From positions 1 to 62,500 of the forward strand of contig JBBHKE010002410.1 in the NCBI GenBank assembly GCA_037447655.1: 62,500 nt of DNA. The letters are read 5' to 3'. Under the pieces are notes generated by a model, which was given only the letters and a program-made list of their open reading frames with translations, did no database searches and was not told the origin of the DNA. Positions 51,914 through 62,500 of this stretch are shown in pieces (position 1 is the first letter of the stretch; each line of letters starts with the position of its first letter). Both the position numbers and the translations under genes were made by a program. Origin of the DNA: Zygnema cylindricum. Its lineage: Eukaryota > Streptophyta > Zygnematophyceae > Zygnematales > Zygnemataceae.

Positions 51914-54900
51914 TATGTAGGTCGTCCATTGAACTTCAAGCATTACATATTGTATATGCCTTTTTTCGAAGTAGGTGAAGCGGTAGATTTACTTTTACGT
52001 GAGGTTGTTCTTCCAATCATGTTTTTTTATTCTTTTTAGCGGTTGGTGATCGCCTTCTAATAAAGGTCACAATGTCGTGATTACTGTATCAGATAAAAAA
52101 GAAAAGTTTGTGACAAGTAACTCAGAATGCTGGAGTGGGTTTAGAACTGTGGGGCACATCTCATTTCTGTTTTTCACATGGTGCTTGATATGCTGTCAAA
52201 GGAAAAAAGGCAGCACCTGGTGCTGTATACTTTCCATAATGTCAAATTGCCGTCAGAGTTTATGATTGGCTCGAACTGCCAAGAGACCAGCTTCTGTTTA
52301 TTTAGAAAAGTCATGAGACTTGTAATAAGCAACCACATAGGTCTTCTATATTCCTGATAGTTTGAGCTCATACTGTTAATGTGAAAAAAATAGAATTTAT
52401 CGTCGTAAAAGTTGAACGGCGTCATTCGTATGTCTTAGTAAGCTTGCTCGAATAAATGTTCAAGGATGTTGCCTATATTTGCATTTTTAATCAAGGAAAA
52501 AAATATCTGGAAAAACGCGGAAGGGTGATTTTGATACCGCCTGCAAAGACATTATCGCCAGAATATGGAAATGCATGTTCAGTGTCCTCCAAAATCTTAT
52601 TACTCATCATACAGGAGTCATAACTAGAATCTCTCTGGATAAAGCAGAGTTAATCTTGATCTAGATAAAAGTTCATGGTAACTGATCTCTGTTCATAGTT
52701 GAGAGTCGAGTATATTGTGAGAAAAAGGATAACATAGCTTTAGCCCGTAAATGAACATCAGACATGTTTCCCTACATCATCTTTTTGCCTGCCCATGAGT
52801 AAATAAATGAAGAGTCACAAAGGTGCAAAAAAATGTTGTCTTCACCAAAATCACATCCCTTCCCTCACACTAATCACAAAATCATTGGCACTTGTCATCG
52901 AAACACGTGTTGAATATCTTCTAACTACGGCAATTAAAAAAATGGTCTTAAAAGGTACAAAAATATCATGTCGACCTGCCAAAAATGGTTGGGAAAGACC
53001 TTCCCCCTAACGATGCAACAATTACCAACAAATATATATATTATATGCTCAATTCTAGACACCCTCACCATTGACATGAAAGCTGAACTCTTTAATTGAA
53101 TCCTCGTGTTGCCTCTTTTTATTGTTTTTGTTGGTTTTCACATCATCCCCACTTCATGCCTTCCTCTTTTGCAACCAATCAACTGAACTTCAAGTTGTCT
53201 CCCAAAATGTGTGTGGGAGTTGTCCATGGTCGCACCGTGATGGAGCTCCTGTTTTGTCGAAAAGCAATCATGACGTCAAGCACTACAGCCGCCTCAGGAG
53301 CTTCCCTCCAAGGGACACCTTTTTCTCGCCAGCCTGCCCATACAATTGACAACACAGTCAGTGGAGGAAAGATAAGAGTAAAATAGAGTAAATATAGTGC
53401 AAAACAGAGTAAATAGCGTAATAGAGTAATAGAGTAATAGAGTAAGAGTTGTTTACTGGCATTTACTGTTCACATCAATCATCAAATCGGTGAACATATT
53501 GAATCAAGGTATTCAAACCAGTAGCTCATCAGTAGCCGCCAATAGAATGCATTATTATGATTCACATTTTTTGCTAATCATGTGTTAATTATTTACAATA
53601 AAAACAAGGTGAGGTTCATAAAATAAGGGTCTTTGAGCTCTTAGGAAATAAACGGGCTTGTGGTTCCCAGAGGACTTCTAACAAAGTGAGACACACCATT
53701 TAAGGATGACCGCCATAAAAAGATGGCTTGAGAAAAAGACTTCGTATTCCTTCCAATACAAGCCTAAAAAAAGCCCGCAAATAAGGGATGCTTTGCCATT
53801 TTCCCTTCTTGATTAGTATGTGATTAATATGTACTAAATCAAAAAAAGTGTGGAAGACGTGATATTACTGGTTAATGAAAAATGCCCATAGTGGAGGAAC
53901 AGAACCCACGTCTAGGTGAAAGCTTTGTCAGAAGAAAGACAAAACTAAAGCCTTCACACTAAGCACCGTACTGTGGCTTCACATAATGGCCATAATTCCT
54001 TCTCTATTCTTTTCCTGGATAGTTGCACACGAGAAATTTCCCCCAATGTTGAGGGTGAATTGTACAGTTTTATGGGTAATCGGTACATACCATTTACTCA
54101 AAAAACTGTACGTCTACACTCAAAATGAGGATAAATTTTCCTTTATGAGTATTTACCCTATCAACGACCAGAACACTGGCTGATACCACTCACTCACCTT
54201 GCGAAAGCTTGTCCATGACTCCTCGGTTATAGAGCTCTTGCCTCACAAAAGGCAGTTTTTCCCAAAATCGTACAGAGTTTGGGTTCAGTGGACAACATCC
54301 TATCACGTCACCTTCCGAAGACAAAACAACCTGCAACAGGATTTCCTCTGCTTAGTCCGATTCCCGCCATATTTCCTTTCTTTTCCCTCTTTTATTGCTA
54401 CTTTTGTTTGTTATTTTAGTTTTAAACAAAGTCCCATCATATTTCTTAGCTTCTGTCATGCATATAGTTTGAAGAAATGTTCACCTCTAGCATTTAATGG
54501 TCGTCAATTTTTTCCCTTTCAATCGTGATTCGTACCCAGATGGTTTTGGTTCTAGTGCAAAAAGGTACGTGGATAGTAGTATGGTTATACTGAAAATAAC
54601 CTACTTTTATAGCTATAAAGCTTTCCAATCTTAAGTCAGTTTAAAAAACCCTAAAAAACCCTAATAATTAACTTCGCTCTCACAGAATATTACTATCTGA
54701 TAATTGCAGAGACTAATAATTTTCTTGGCGGCTTCTTTGTAAATATCAGATAGTTCCGGATAATATTCAAGGGTGGCAAGCTTGTGTCCGTTAAAATTCA
54801 GGCGAGTTTGTAAACTTCAAAGCTTTGTGTGTTCAACCCTAACGTTAATATGTAATTCAACACCATGAACTGCAGGAGGATATACCGTAATGAAGTGAAA

Positions 54901-55110
54901 TTCGCCCTTTATTATTTGTTGTTGCAACTCCATTACCGGTAAAAGTGAGGGCTTTATCAGTATCTATAAGCTTTTTATTGATATCGTTTTAAAGAGGCCA
55001 GTAAAGCATCGTGAGTTATGAAATAAAATCTTCTTTCTCTGTCAACTTTTATATTGTATGCATCACCCTTTCAGACTTATCAGCTGAAATTCACCAAAGA
55101 TTTATGTAAG
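51914..55110. other. Intergenic, no supported gene
   Basis: It contains MED7 3' flank and then decayed AT-rich DNA. 53380-53450 has short AGAGTAATAG repeats. 54040-54135 is a small foldback (GTACAGTTTT...AAAACTGTAC at 54062-54111) related to the element upstream of the gene at 57984. ORFs of 60-110 residues have no motifs. Confidence 0.5.
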
Positions 55111-56878
55111 TCACCGCAAGGTCTTTCTTTTCACACAACAAAACAAAGAACTTTCTCTCTTTTTTTCTTTTTTTCCTTTGTTTCTCACACCACCTAGCAA
55201 GTTCCTCGAGTAGGCCAGGAAGCGCACCTGATATCGACATATTCCACGCCATTCCTGGCGATTATAGATAGATAATTCAGCCCATGTTCTTGCAGTCTTT
55301 TTTATTACATTTAGCCTCTTCTCCTTTAACTCCTTCTCCTGCTTAGTAGCCAGGAACCCTTCCTCATTCCTGCCCTCAGTTTTGCTCTCATTTTCATGAT
55401 TTTTTAAATCAACTATTGAAGATGTTGTTTCTACATTCCCTTCCATTGCTGAAACCTTGTCTACCTCCTCTCCCAACATAAGTTCATTCGAAGCTTTTTC
55501 CTCCAGCTTCGAAGATTCTCCTGACACCTCTAGGCCTTGCTGTGTGAGCTCAACTGTAGCTTCTGTTACAAGGACATCCAATACTTCATCAAATGTGACA
55601 AGACGAGTCAGATCGGCTCCAATCCAAGCTCCCCATTCGTTTCTTTGCAAATTCGCGGTTGTATCAAGACTAGCAGGACAAGCATACGTTTGAATGTTCT
55701 CAACTAGACGACTACAAAAGTCTCCAACTTGCTTTGGATCCATGACTGATGCTTGTCGACCAACTGACTGGATTCACATCCCAAAAGCCCAAAAAAAAAT
55801 CTCAAAAACAACTCAATGCAGAGATCAGCGGTTTTATACCAAATGCTTGCAACTCTATCAAACGACTAGGTTCAAACGAATTCCAAAAGGTTCAGTTTCT
55901 TTTTTTTTGACGGTTTTGCTTTTGCTACAAGTATCCAGACAAATTCCATTCTGATGGACATCATTACAGCCTGTACTTTACAATCCCTGTTACATTTTTA
56001 CCATCCATAAACTTTTCTTGCCTCCCCTTCTGTAATTCATTAGTAGGGATGTGATTATGTAGAAACCAACAGCCCTACTAATCAACACATTTTTCCAGAT
56101 AAAAATAATTTAATGTTGTGACACTGTCAGCCCCTTTTTAACAGGTGTTTAAAAAAAGACACACCCCTCAATTGATCTCTCCATCCCACACTTACCCTAT
56201 AGCCTTCTAGACCTCCGAGTCTTCCTATTGCTTTTTTCAACACATAGTCTGTGTCGTCATTCCAATAGACTTTTCCCCTTTGACTGGCTTCTCGTAGAGA
56301 CTTCTCCGCCACTCCGAACTCTCGATAAAAAGCTTTTTCCTCCTCTTCTGTCAAACCGTCGATAGGTTTTCGATCTGTGTCAACTATGCTAAAAATAGAG
56401 ACAGGCACCTTTTTACTACCCTGAGACTGATCCACAGAAATGGAAGTTTCCTGAGAGGGGGAATGAACTCTAGGAAATGCCTCTTTTGAAAGCGATCTCA
56501 CAGAAAACGCGACAGCTGTTGCAAGAATAACGCCTCCGACCAGTTTAACAATTTGATTCACCTGTCATAAACCATAAAAAAACGACAAAAAACCACAAAA
56601 TCCTTCATAAATTTCAGCAAAGAAGACCACTTGAGCAAAAGCTTTCAGGGCCACTACTGCTCTGAAAAATGTATAAAGCTCCAGAGAAGACCGACTGGCG
56701 ACAAAAAACAAAAAATAAAAAGTAGAAAATGTGGCGGGTCAGATACAGAAAAGCTTACAGTAGCGCTAAAGGGAGAGGGATCTTTCAGGTAACGAAGAGA
56801 AGGCGGGAGCTGTTTCACTCTTCCCAAAGGCAAATCATGATCCGCAAGGTAGGCTTCTATCTCCAGGCTGAAATCTAC
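55111..56878 (-). CDS. Unknown membrane-anchored protein, last three exons (first exon not located)
   Basis: Three exons join in phase 0 with GT-AG sites: 56878-56759 (40 aa), 56561-56196 (122 aa) and 55767-55111 (218 aa and stop). The protein reads VDFSLEIEAYLADHD..., then one hydrophobic segment just after the first junction (IVKLVGGVILATAVAFSV). An acidic segment follows (DGLTEEEEKAFYREFGVAEKSLREASQRGKVYWNDD), and then a C-terminal region (MDPKQVGDFCSRLVENIQTYA) with a Glu-rich linker and basic end. No in-frame ATG exists before a stop upstream of the first exon, so at least one 5' exon is missing, probably within 56879-57983. I do not recognise the family. One transmembrane helix with soluble flanks suggests a membrane protein. 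It could also be the 3' half of the gene at 57984, though I found no valid splice joining them. Confidence 0.65.
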
Positions 56879-57983
56879 CTGCAAGCCTGCCAAAGGCGTG
56901 AGGAAGGAAAGCCTTAGAAGAACACAGCAGGCTGAGAAGGAGAAGGACAAGGACAAGAGGGAGAAGTAAGGAGGAAGTGGAGGAGGACAAGGACAAGAGG
57001 GTTAAGGAGGAGGAGGAGAAGGAAGAGGAAGAGGAAGAGGAGGAGGAGGAGGAAAGGAGAAGGAGAAGCAGAAGGCTAAGGACTTCAATCGTCAACTGAG
57101 GGTTCTGAAAAGGATAAGAATTGAAGTAAAGTTAAGACATGCTAGCAGAAGATTTTTTTGCATAAATACATATTACGTAAAGCATACAGTAACATGTTTC
57201 TGCAACGAAGGAAACGAATCAGCTCTTGCATCAGGTTTCCGGAGCCATGTTGTAAAAAGTTTGGAACCAAATGTTCATACGTTCACATGACAATGTTGCC
57301 ACTAATTCCACTAGAAACCATGATTTCTCGGTTTTGGGCATATGTTTTATCAACAAACATATGGTTTAATTTCAAACGGGGGTAACATCAGGAGAAAAAC
57401 TGCTAATTCTTGCATATACTTGACTTTTTACAGTCCAAAAAAAACACTAGACAAATAATGGGGTAGGATTACATCGTGCTAAGCAAAAAACACATATTTC
57501 AATTATTACACATAGGTTTATTAAAGTTGTACTAATTCAAGTGCGCTGAGTTCACGAAGGCAAAATACAAAGCAAAGAGACAATTGACTTATCACCGATC
57601 AACCTTGGCCACCCAAAGACATGATAACCATAAAAAGGTCTAGGGATGCATTGATCAATGCATATTGACCTTGTTTGTGTTTTCCAACTCGACCTTTCTT
57701 CCCAACAGAAACGAACGACTAAACAAGAACTGCTGAGCATTCAAGCTTGTGTATAAATACATTATGAAAGAAAGGCAAGAAAAAAAAAATACATGACGAG
57801 GTTTTAAAGAGTAGCATATGAAAATGATGCACCAATGCATAAAGGAGGGACTACTAAATACAAGTTAGTCAAAAAAATTCAGCATTTGTAATATTTAACA
57901 GGAATCTCTAGCCCATTTTGCATTAGGAACCCAAGTACTTGTAGCTACAATGTCCCATGCTAGGCACATCAATATGAAAAAAA
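56879..57983. other. Gap between two minus-strand genes; low-complexity tract
   Basis: 56930-57070 is a GGA/GAA-rich purine tract (pyrimidine on the gene strand), placed like a long polypyrimidine tract before the acceptor at 56879. The first exon of the gene at 55111-56878 is expected in this gap or upstream, but I cannot place it. Confidence 0.45.
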
Positions 57984-60153
57984 TCAAATGTACTTTCTAT
58001 AGTGAGGAGTCAAACGCACCAATTGAGCGTGAGTAAGTGGAATATTGCACACATTCTTCTCCACAAGGATGGAGCCTTGAGCGACTTCTAATCCGGTACG
58101 TTTTTGGTCAATCACCAATCGATGAGCCACCACATGCTGATCTATCAACCACTGTTCCTTCTTTTTGGCATTTCCCTTTGTCGTTTCTCTACTTTTGCTT
58201 TTTGTGCCCTCAATTTGCAAATAATTAGGCCAAATTTCTCGCAATCCCCTCCGCTTCAGAGAGGCCATTTCCTCTTCTGATGCTTTTTCTAATTCATCTG
58301 CTGTCAAAGCCTGAGGTCTTATCACAGTTTTTACCCTCAAAGGTGCGTCAGCCTTTGGTACACAGTGTTCCGGCATTGGCAGATGCAACAAAACAAATCT
58401 ACCTAAGGCGGCTAAAGGTTTCCCTAATCGGAGAAAAAAACTGAAAACAGCCGCTAATAGAGCTACCACAGGGTTTTGACGTGGAGGACGTCTTCTAACA
58501 ATAACTATCGCAGCAGCATACGTGCAAAGAATGTCGGCAAGCTCTTGTAAAGTTTCAACATCAGCCCCCGAAATAATCCATGGAATCTGCATAAATTCAG
58601 CAACTTAGTCAACAACGTAGTTGACAAAATCATTTGCTGTGGATTTTACGAAAACTTTGAAGCATATCTGCAATCCAGCGAAAACATGACTGGCTCCCTC
58701 TAAGCCCCCTGAATGTCTCGAAAGCAAATAATTTTTACATAAAACGAAGACAACACTGCCGCCACTCTTCAAGAAGCTAATTAAATCCTCTTCCTCACTT
58801 TCTCTCTGCCCCTCCTGGATCTTCTCTTTTGCTCTCCCTTACTTTCCCTCTACCTCTTCCTCACCTCCCCTCTCCCCCCTCTCCCTCTCCTGTACTTTCC
58901 CACTGCTCTACCAGGTTGTTCCTATCTAGGCTTAATTAATTGCGCCCCCTATCTACATGACCTTCCGAACAGTGCGCTTATTATGTACACATTTGCAATC
59001 GGCCCCTTGCCCGTGTATAGATAACATATGGTGTATACTGGAGAAAGAGAGAAGGACATGGTCAAGAGGAGGCGGAGATGGTATTTTTTCAAGTACTACA
59101 CTCTTAAACAAATTAAAACAGAAACCCATGGTAGAACTATATATAAACACTGTTAAATAGTGATCAATTACTTTACTCTATTCTAACTATCCTTCTTCGG
59201 CCAACTACTTGAATGGCAGTGTTTCCAATAAAGGAAGAGTGGGTAACTAGTATCAACATTAGTCAATTTATTGAGGACTTGGTAACAATAGTGTGACACA
59301 TGACACTTTTGGAGCTTAGTTTAATCCTTAACAAAAAAAATAGTGGTATACAAGCTCTGAAAAATTTCGAAGTGATTGGCACAAAAACTACAAAAATTTG
59401 AGTTAAACAACTTCCAAAAACTTTTAAGAAAGTGAAATCAGCTAAAAAAAAAAACCGGGAGAAAAACCGTCTTCTGTTTTCCGTTTTAACCGTTTTCGTT
59501 TTTCATTTTTAAACAGTCCTTTGCTGAAAAACACAGAAACTGTCAATAATCAACCATTAATTGAAAAATCACAAGCAAATGTTATACATAATTCAGTATT
59601 ACAAGAATTCTTGCACAATCTCCTCTAAACCTTTACCAGATAAGAGCTTCTAATTTTCATTTTTACGTTTAAAGCCTTTACTAATTACATGCACAAACAT
59701 CTGAATACTCCAAAGACCTCATTTTGACAATGCCTCAACCGTCTCCACATAATCTTAAAAGCTTACATCGTCCGTACTTCTTGAATGCTGAGGAAATATT
59801 CTAAAAGTGATTTTTTTATCTTCTGTTTCTTCTAATTCACAGCATCCTTGGAGACTCGTCTTGCCTGGCCTCCGCCCGGCCGCCTTACTTTCCTGCTGTG
59901 TCCTACATTTCACAACTGACTGCCTCCAATTTCTGCTCCGAGCCGTACGTGCTGTAACCCTCGAATCATGACAAGAAAGAGAACGGACAAAAAACTGGCT
60001 ACGAAGAGAGATACTGATACGACATGCACCATTCAAAGGCAGAGTATTGTTTTTACTATTAGATGAAAAGGCTAAAGAAGTTGATTTAAGGCAGCCATGG
60101 CAAGAGAGAGCTCCTGCCATGGCTAGCAATGGAGACTGCTGGAGAGAGAGCAT
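57984..60153 (-). CDS. Unknown probable plastid-targeted membrane protein (2 exons, 329 aa)
   Basis: Exon 1 (60153-59767, 129 aa) and exon 2 (58586-57984, 200 aa and stop) join in phase 0 (STDD/IPWIISGAD) at GTAAGC and TTATGCAG sites. The ATG at 60153 is chosen because upstream sequence runs into an inverted-repeat element; another in-frame ATG lies at 60120. The N-terminus is Ser/Arg/Ala-rich with few acidic residues (SLQQSPLLAMAGALS, RISISLRSQFFVRSLS), typical of a plastid transit peptide. Exon 2 has hydrophobic stretches near residues 147-159 (ILCTYAAAIVIV) and 169-199 (VALLAAVFSFFLRL, LGRFVLLHL). A charged helix-prone segment (LTADELEKASEEEMASLKRRG) and a conserved-looking end (IPLTHAQLVRLTPHYRKYI) follow. 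I do not recognise the family. Confidence 0.65.
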
Positions 60154-60219
60154 ACGATGGTTGTAACTTTGTAGTACAGCTGCAAAAGAAAACAACGAAA
60201 GGAAGATTCTATCGTTGGT

Positions 60220-60595
60220 TTGAGGGTCAATGGTACAATAGGTACAGTTTTCTTGGGTATTTTTTCCATAGTTCAAAAGTAGGCGTTTTTATGGTAGGCC
60301 TTTGGTCGGCGCCTTTATCGTAAGTTGCGTTATGGGCTTTTCATGTGATCTTCTTAGATCGCTACTTTGATCAAAGACCGTCCGATCGTCCGAATCTGAC
60401 GGTGTAAATAAAATTTTTTGGTCGAATGTTTTAATTGGTCCGAATAGGTCCGAATACAATATGGGTCTTAAGGTCATATTGTATGTTTTGCATACAATAG
60501 GCATATTGTATGGGCCTACTTTCACCTACTTTTGAACTATGATTTTTTCGTAGTGTATTGCAGAAAACTGTACGATTCACCCTCAAAATGAGGAC
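60220..60595. mobile_element. MITE-like inverted-repeat element upstream of the plastid-type gene
   Basis: The left arm (60241-60300: GTACAGTTTTCT, ATAGTTCAAAAGTAGG, GTAGGCC) pairs with the right arm (about 60511-60573) as an imperfect ~60-bp inverted repeat. Weaker pairing extends outwards (TTTGAGGGT with ACCCTCAAAA). The interior has nested palindromes (CATACAATA / TATTGTATG). No transposase. It begins within 100 bp of the ATG at 60153. Outer limits are approximate. Confidence 0.65.
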
Positions 60596-62500
60596 AAAAT
60601 TATCCAGCGACGTACCCTATGACGTACTGAAAACTGAACCCGACTTCACGATTAAACAAGCTAAATACAAAATAGGAAAAGAACATTTCATTTCCAGAAA
60701 ACCCGGTTAAACCATCTAGGTACAAAGCATGATTGAAATGTAATATTGTTGACGACCATTATAAGGTTAGAAATGAAAATCTCTACGGACTTCAAAGTTC
60801 AAACATTAACAAACGCAGACCAAAACTAAAAGTTTGAAACTGAAAGCTACAAAGACAAATATAAAACTATAACAGCACAAAATAATACTACGCTCCCTAA
60901 AAACAGTAAAAAAGTGAGCCCTCGAGTCCTTGACCCATAGCCACGCACTATGCCACAGGAAAAGTCAAATTAACAAAACGATCTATATGCACCGGGTGGC
61001 ACGGAGGTAAACCTCGAAGTCCACGACATCTCACAAGGGTCGAACCTCGGGCTCGCAAAAGAGCGACGGGGATATTTGGCGATGTTTGGCGCTAGAAAGC
61101 GCACATGAGAGATGGGAAAGGGTTGCCAAGTCCCTTCATTTAAAAAGATCGTCGAGCGCAAGCAGATACGAAGTAGTCAAAAGAACCGGCAAAGGTTCTA
61201 AAACCTCTAAAGCAAAACGAGATTCTTGAATCTTAAGCAACAACAGGCGTATAAAATGTAGCTCAAGGAAAATGGGATGTCGCATGGTTTGTGAAAAGTA
61301 CGTCACCCATTTTCTTTCCACTCCACTAAAAAACATTCTGTCTATTAGAGGGTTGTGAATGCCACCCCGTTGAGAACGTGAGACTATATACGACACCTCA
61401 CGTTCGACTATGTACCTTTCTCGTTTCCCATTGCGAGGATACAATCGTGAACCATATCGTGTCCTGTCGTATATTCCCCACTGTGCGAGCAACAAATTCT
61501 TCCTTATTTTCTATTGGTTGCTCTCACTTTTGTTTCTTCACCCATTTCCCCTTTGTTTGTATCAAAAAGTTTATCCAAAGGACTCCTATCAGTCGTGGTC
61601 AACTTTGTTTAGTTTCAATGACGTCGATAAGAGTATTTACTTTCTATTGATTATATAAACTGCAAATTATAACTCTCCCTGAAAATTGTTCCATGTGAGA
61701 AATAACAACTTTTTCAAGCAAGAGGTATCGTCAAAGATAAACATTGAAGAAAGATTTCAGTAAGCCGTCAATCACACCAATAGTATACAACTTTGAAAAA
61801 CTTCAAGCAAGCTCGATTTAAAATAAATAACTTGTTAAAAAAATAAATTGTATTCATTTTCCAAGACGTTATTTCAAACATTTAACAAAAAAAATCAGCC
61901 ACGTGGCGTAACATAAACCCTAGAACATTTCCTCTACACTAAATACACATTTATTCTACAGAAAACCCACACGAAAACATAACAGCAACAATAAAGAAAT
62001 ACTCTCGACAAAGCCTTTTGACTACCTTTGACTTTTAAGTACTCCATCTACTTCCATGCAACTGTTTACCGGCCAAACGTTCTCGCACATCCTTAGAATT
62101 CCGGTCGAAAACTATCACGATATTTTATCAAGCCGACGTAAAGTACCAAAAAAAAATAAAAAAAATTGACAGCACTACTGTATTATGATACACCTCAACT
62201 AAAGAGCTTCGGCAAATAAAAGTGTCGAATGCGGAAACAAAATAGCTATTCAAGGATTTCCAAACCTCATAGTGTACAAGTTACTGACATCAAAGTCAAC
62301 ACCTCCACCAAGTAAACACTAAAAAATAAATTAAACAAACTAACCATCACTTATTCAACTGCTAAAGACAAAATATCGTTGTAAAAGCACTTTCCCACTT
62401 TCACACCAGGACCGCCAAAGAGTTGATGCCTTTATCGAATGCAAAACTCACAAAACTCGTTAAACTCTCATTCTCTCTCCTTTCATATACCTTTAGTCTT
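60596..62500. other. Intergenic, no supported gene
   Basis: ORFs up to 119 residues on both strands (for example 61136-61495) show no known motif, transit peptide or splice-linked neighbour. No repeat of note was seen. Confidence 0.5.

Noticed and set aside
56654-56956. First exon of the 55111-56878 gene starting at 56956
   Set aside because: The codon there is TTG, not ATG, and the upstream frame reaches a stop without any ATG. The acceptor at 56879 fits an internal exon better.
60154-60276. Longer N-terminus for the plastid-type gene from 60276
   Set aside because: The codon is TTG and the stretch runs into the inverted-repeat element; the ATG at 60153 gives a proper transit peptide.
61000-61045. 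tRNA-like GGGTCGAACCTCGGGC
   Set aside because: No acceptor stem, D arm or anticodon arm can be folded around it.

Overview
This is nuclear DNA of a plant-lineage (streptophyte) eukaryote. It has spliced genes with GT-AG introns, a plant-type RCK kinase (MHK/MAK) gene, a plant-type Mediator MED7 gene, a probable plastid-protein gene and many Copia LTR retrotransposons. Composition and gene style do not separate a seed plant from a bryophyte, lycophyte, fern or streptophyte alga. The short-intron, 17-exon kinase gene and the unusual Copia primer sites would suit an early-diverging lineage, but that is only a hint.

Left part (1-28.9 kb) is nested LTR retrotransposons. A minus-strand Copia (B, 8.2-10.35 kb) is interrupted by a plus-strand Copia (A, window start to 8206). 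A is in turn interrupted inside its reverse transcriptase by a gag-only element with 1.03-kb LTRs (2259-5936, target duplication AAATG). A plus-strand Copia (D) has its 5' LTR split by a complete but decayed minus-strand Copia (C, 14372-20574). A young non-coding element with 1.3-kb LTRs follows (25299-28868, target duplication GTAAG). In these families the LTR is followed directly by GGTTATGGGCCCA or a near match. This is complementary to the anticodon arm of plant initiator tRNA-Met, not to the tRNA 3' end. In four of five families the gag ATG lies inside the LTR and the reading frame runs through this primer site.

Middle (28.9-40.7 kb) is intergenic DNA full of inverted-repeat elements. 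It holds two tandem copies of a ~560-bp inverted-repeat element, a hAT-like foldback element extended by exact 195-bp repeats that stay in one open frame, a zinc-finger ORF between direct repeats, and purine tracts.

Right part (40.7-60.6 kb) holds the host genes. The RCK-family kinase lies on the minus strand (17 exons, 492 aa). MED7 lies on the plus strand (5 exons, 205 aa) and is divergent from the kinase. Two minus-strand genes for probable membrane proteins follow; I do not recognise either, and at least one looks plastid-targeted. Inverted-repeat elements sit just upstream of MED7 (perfect 29-bp termini) and just upstream of the plastid-type gene. The last 1.9 kb shows nothing I can name.

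Exon boundaries were placed by hand from GT-AG sites, phase and family similarity. No transcript data were available.
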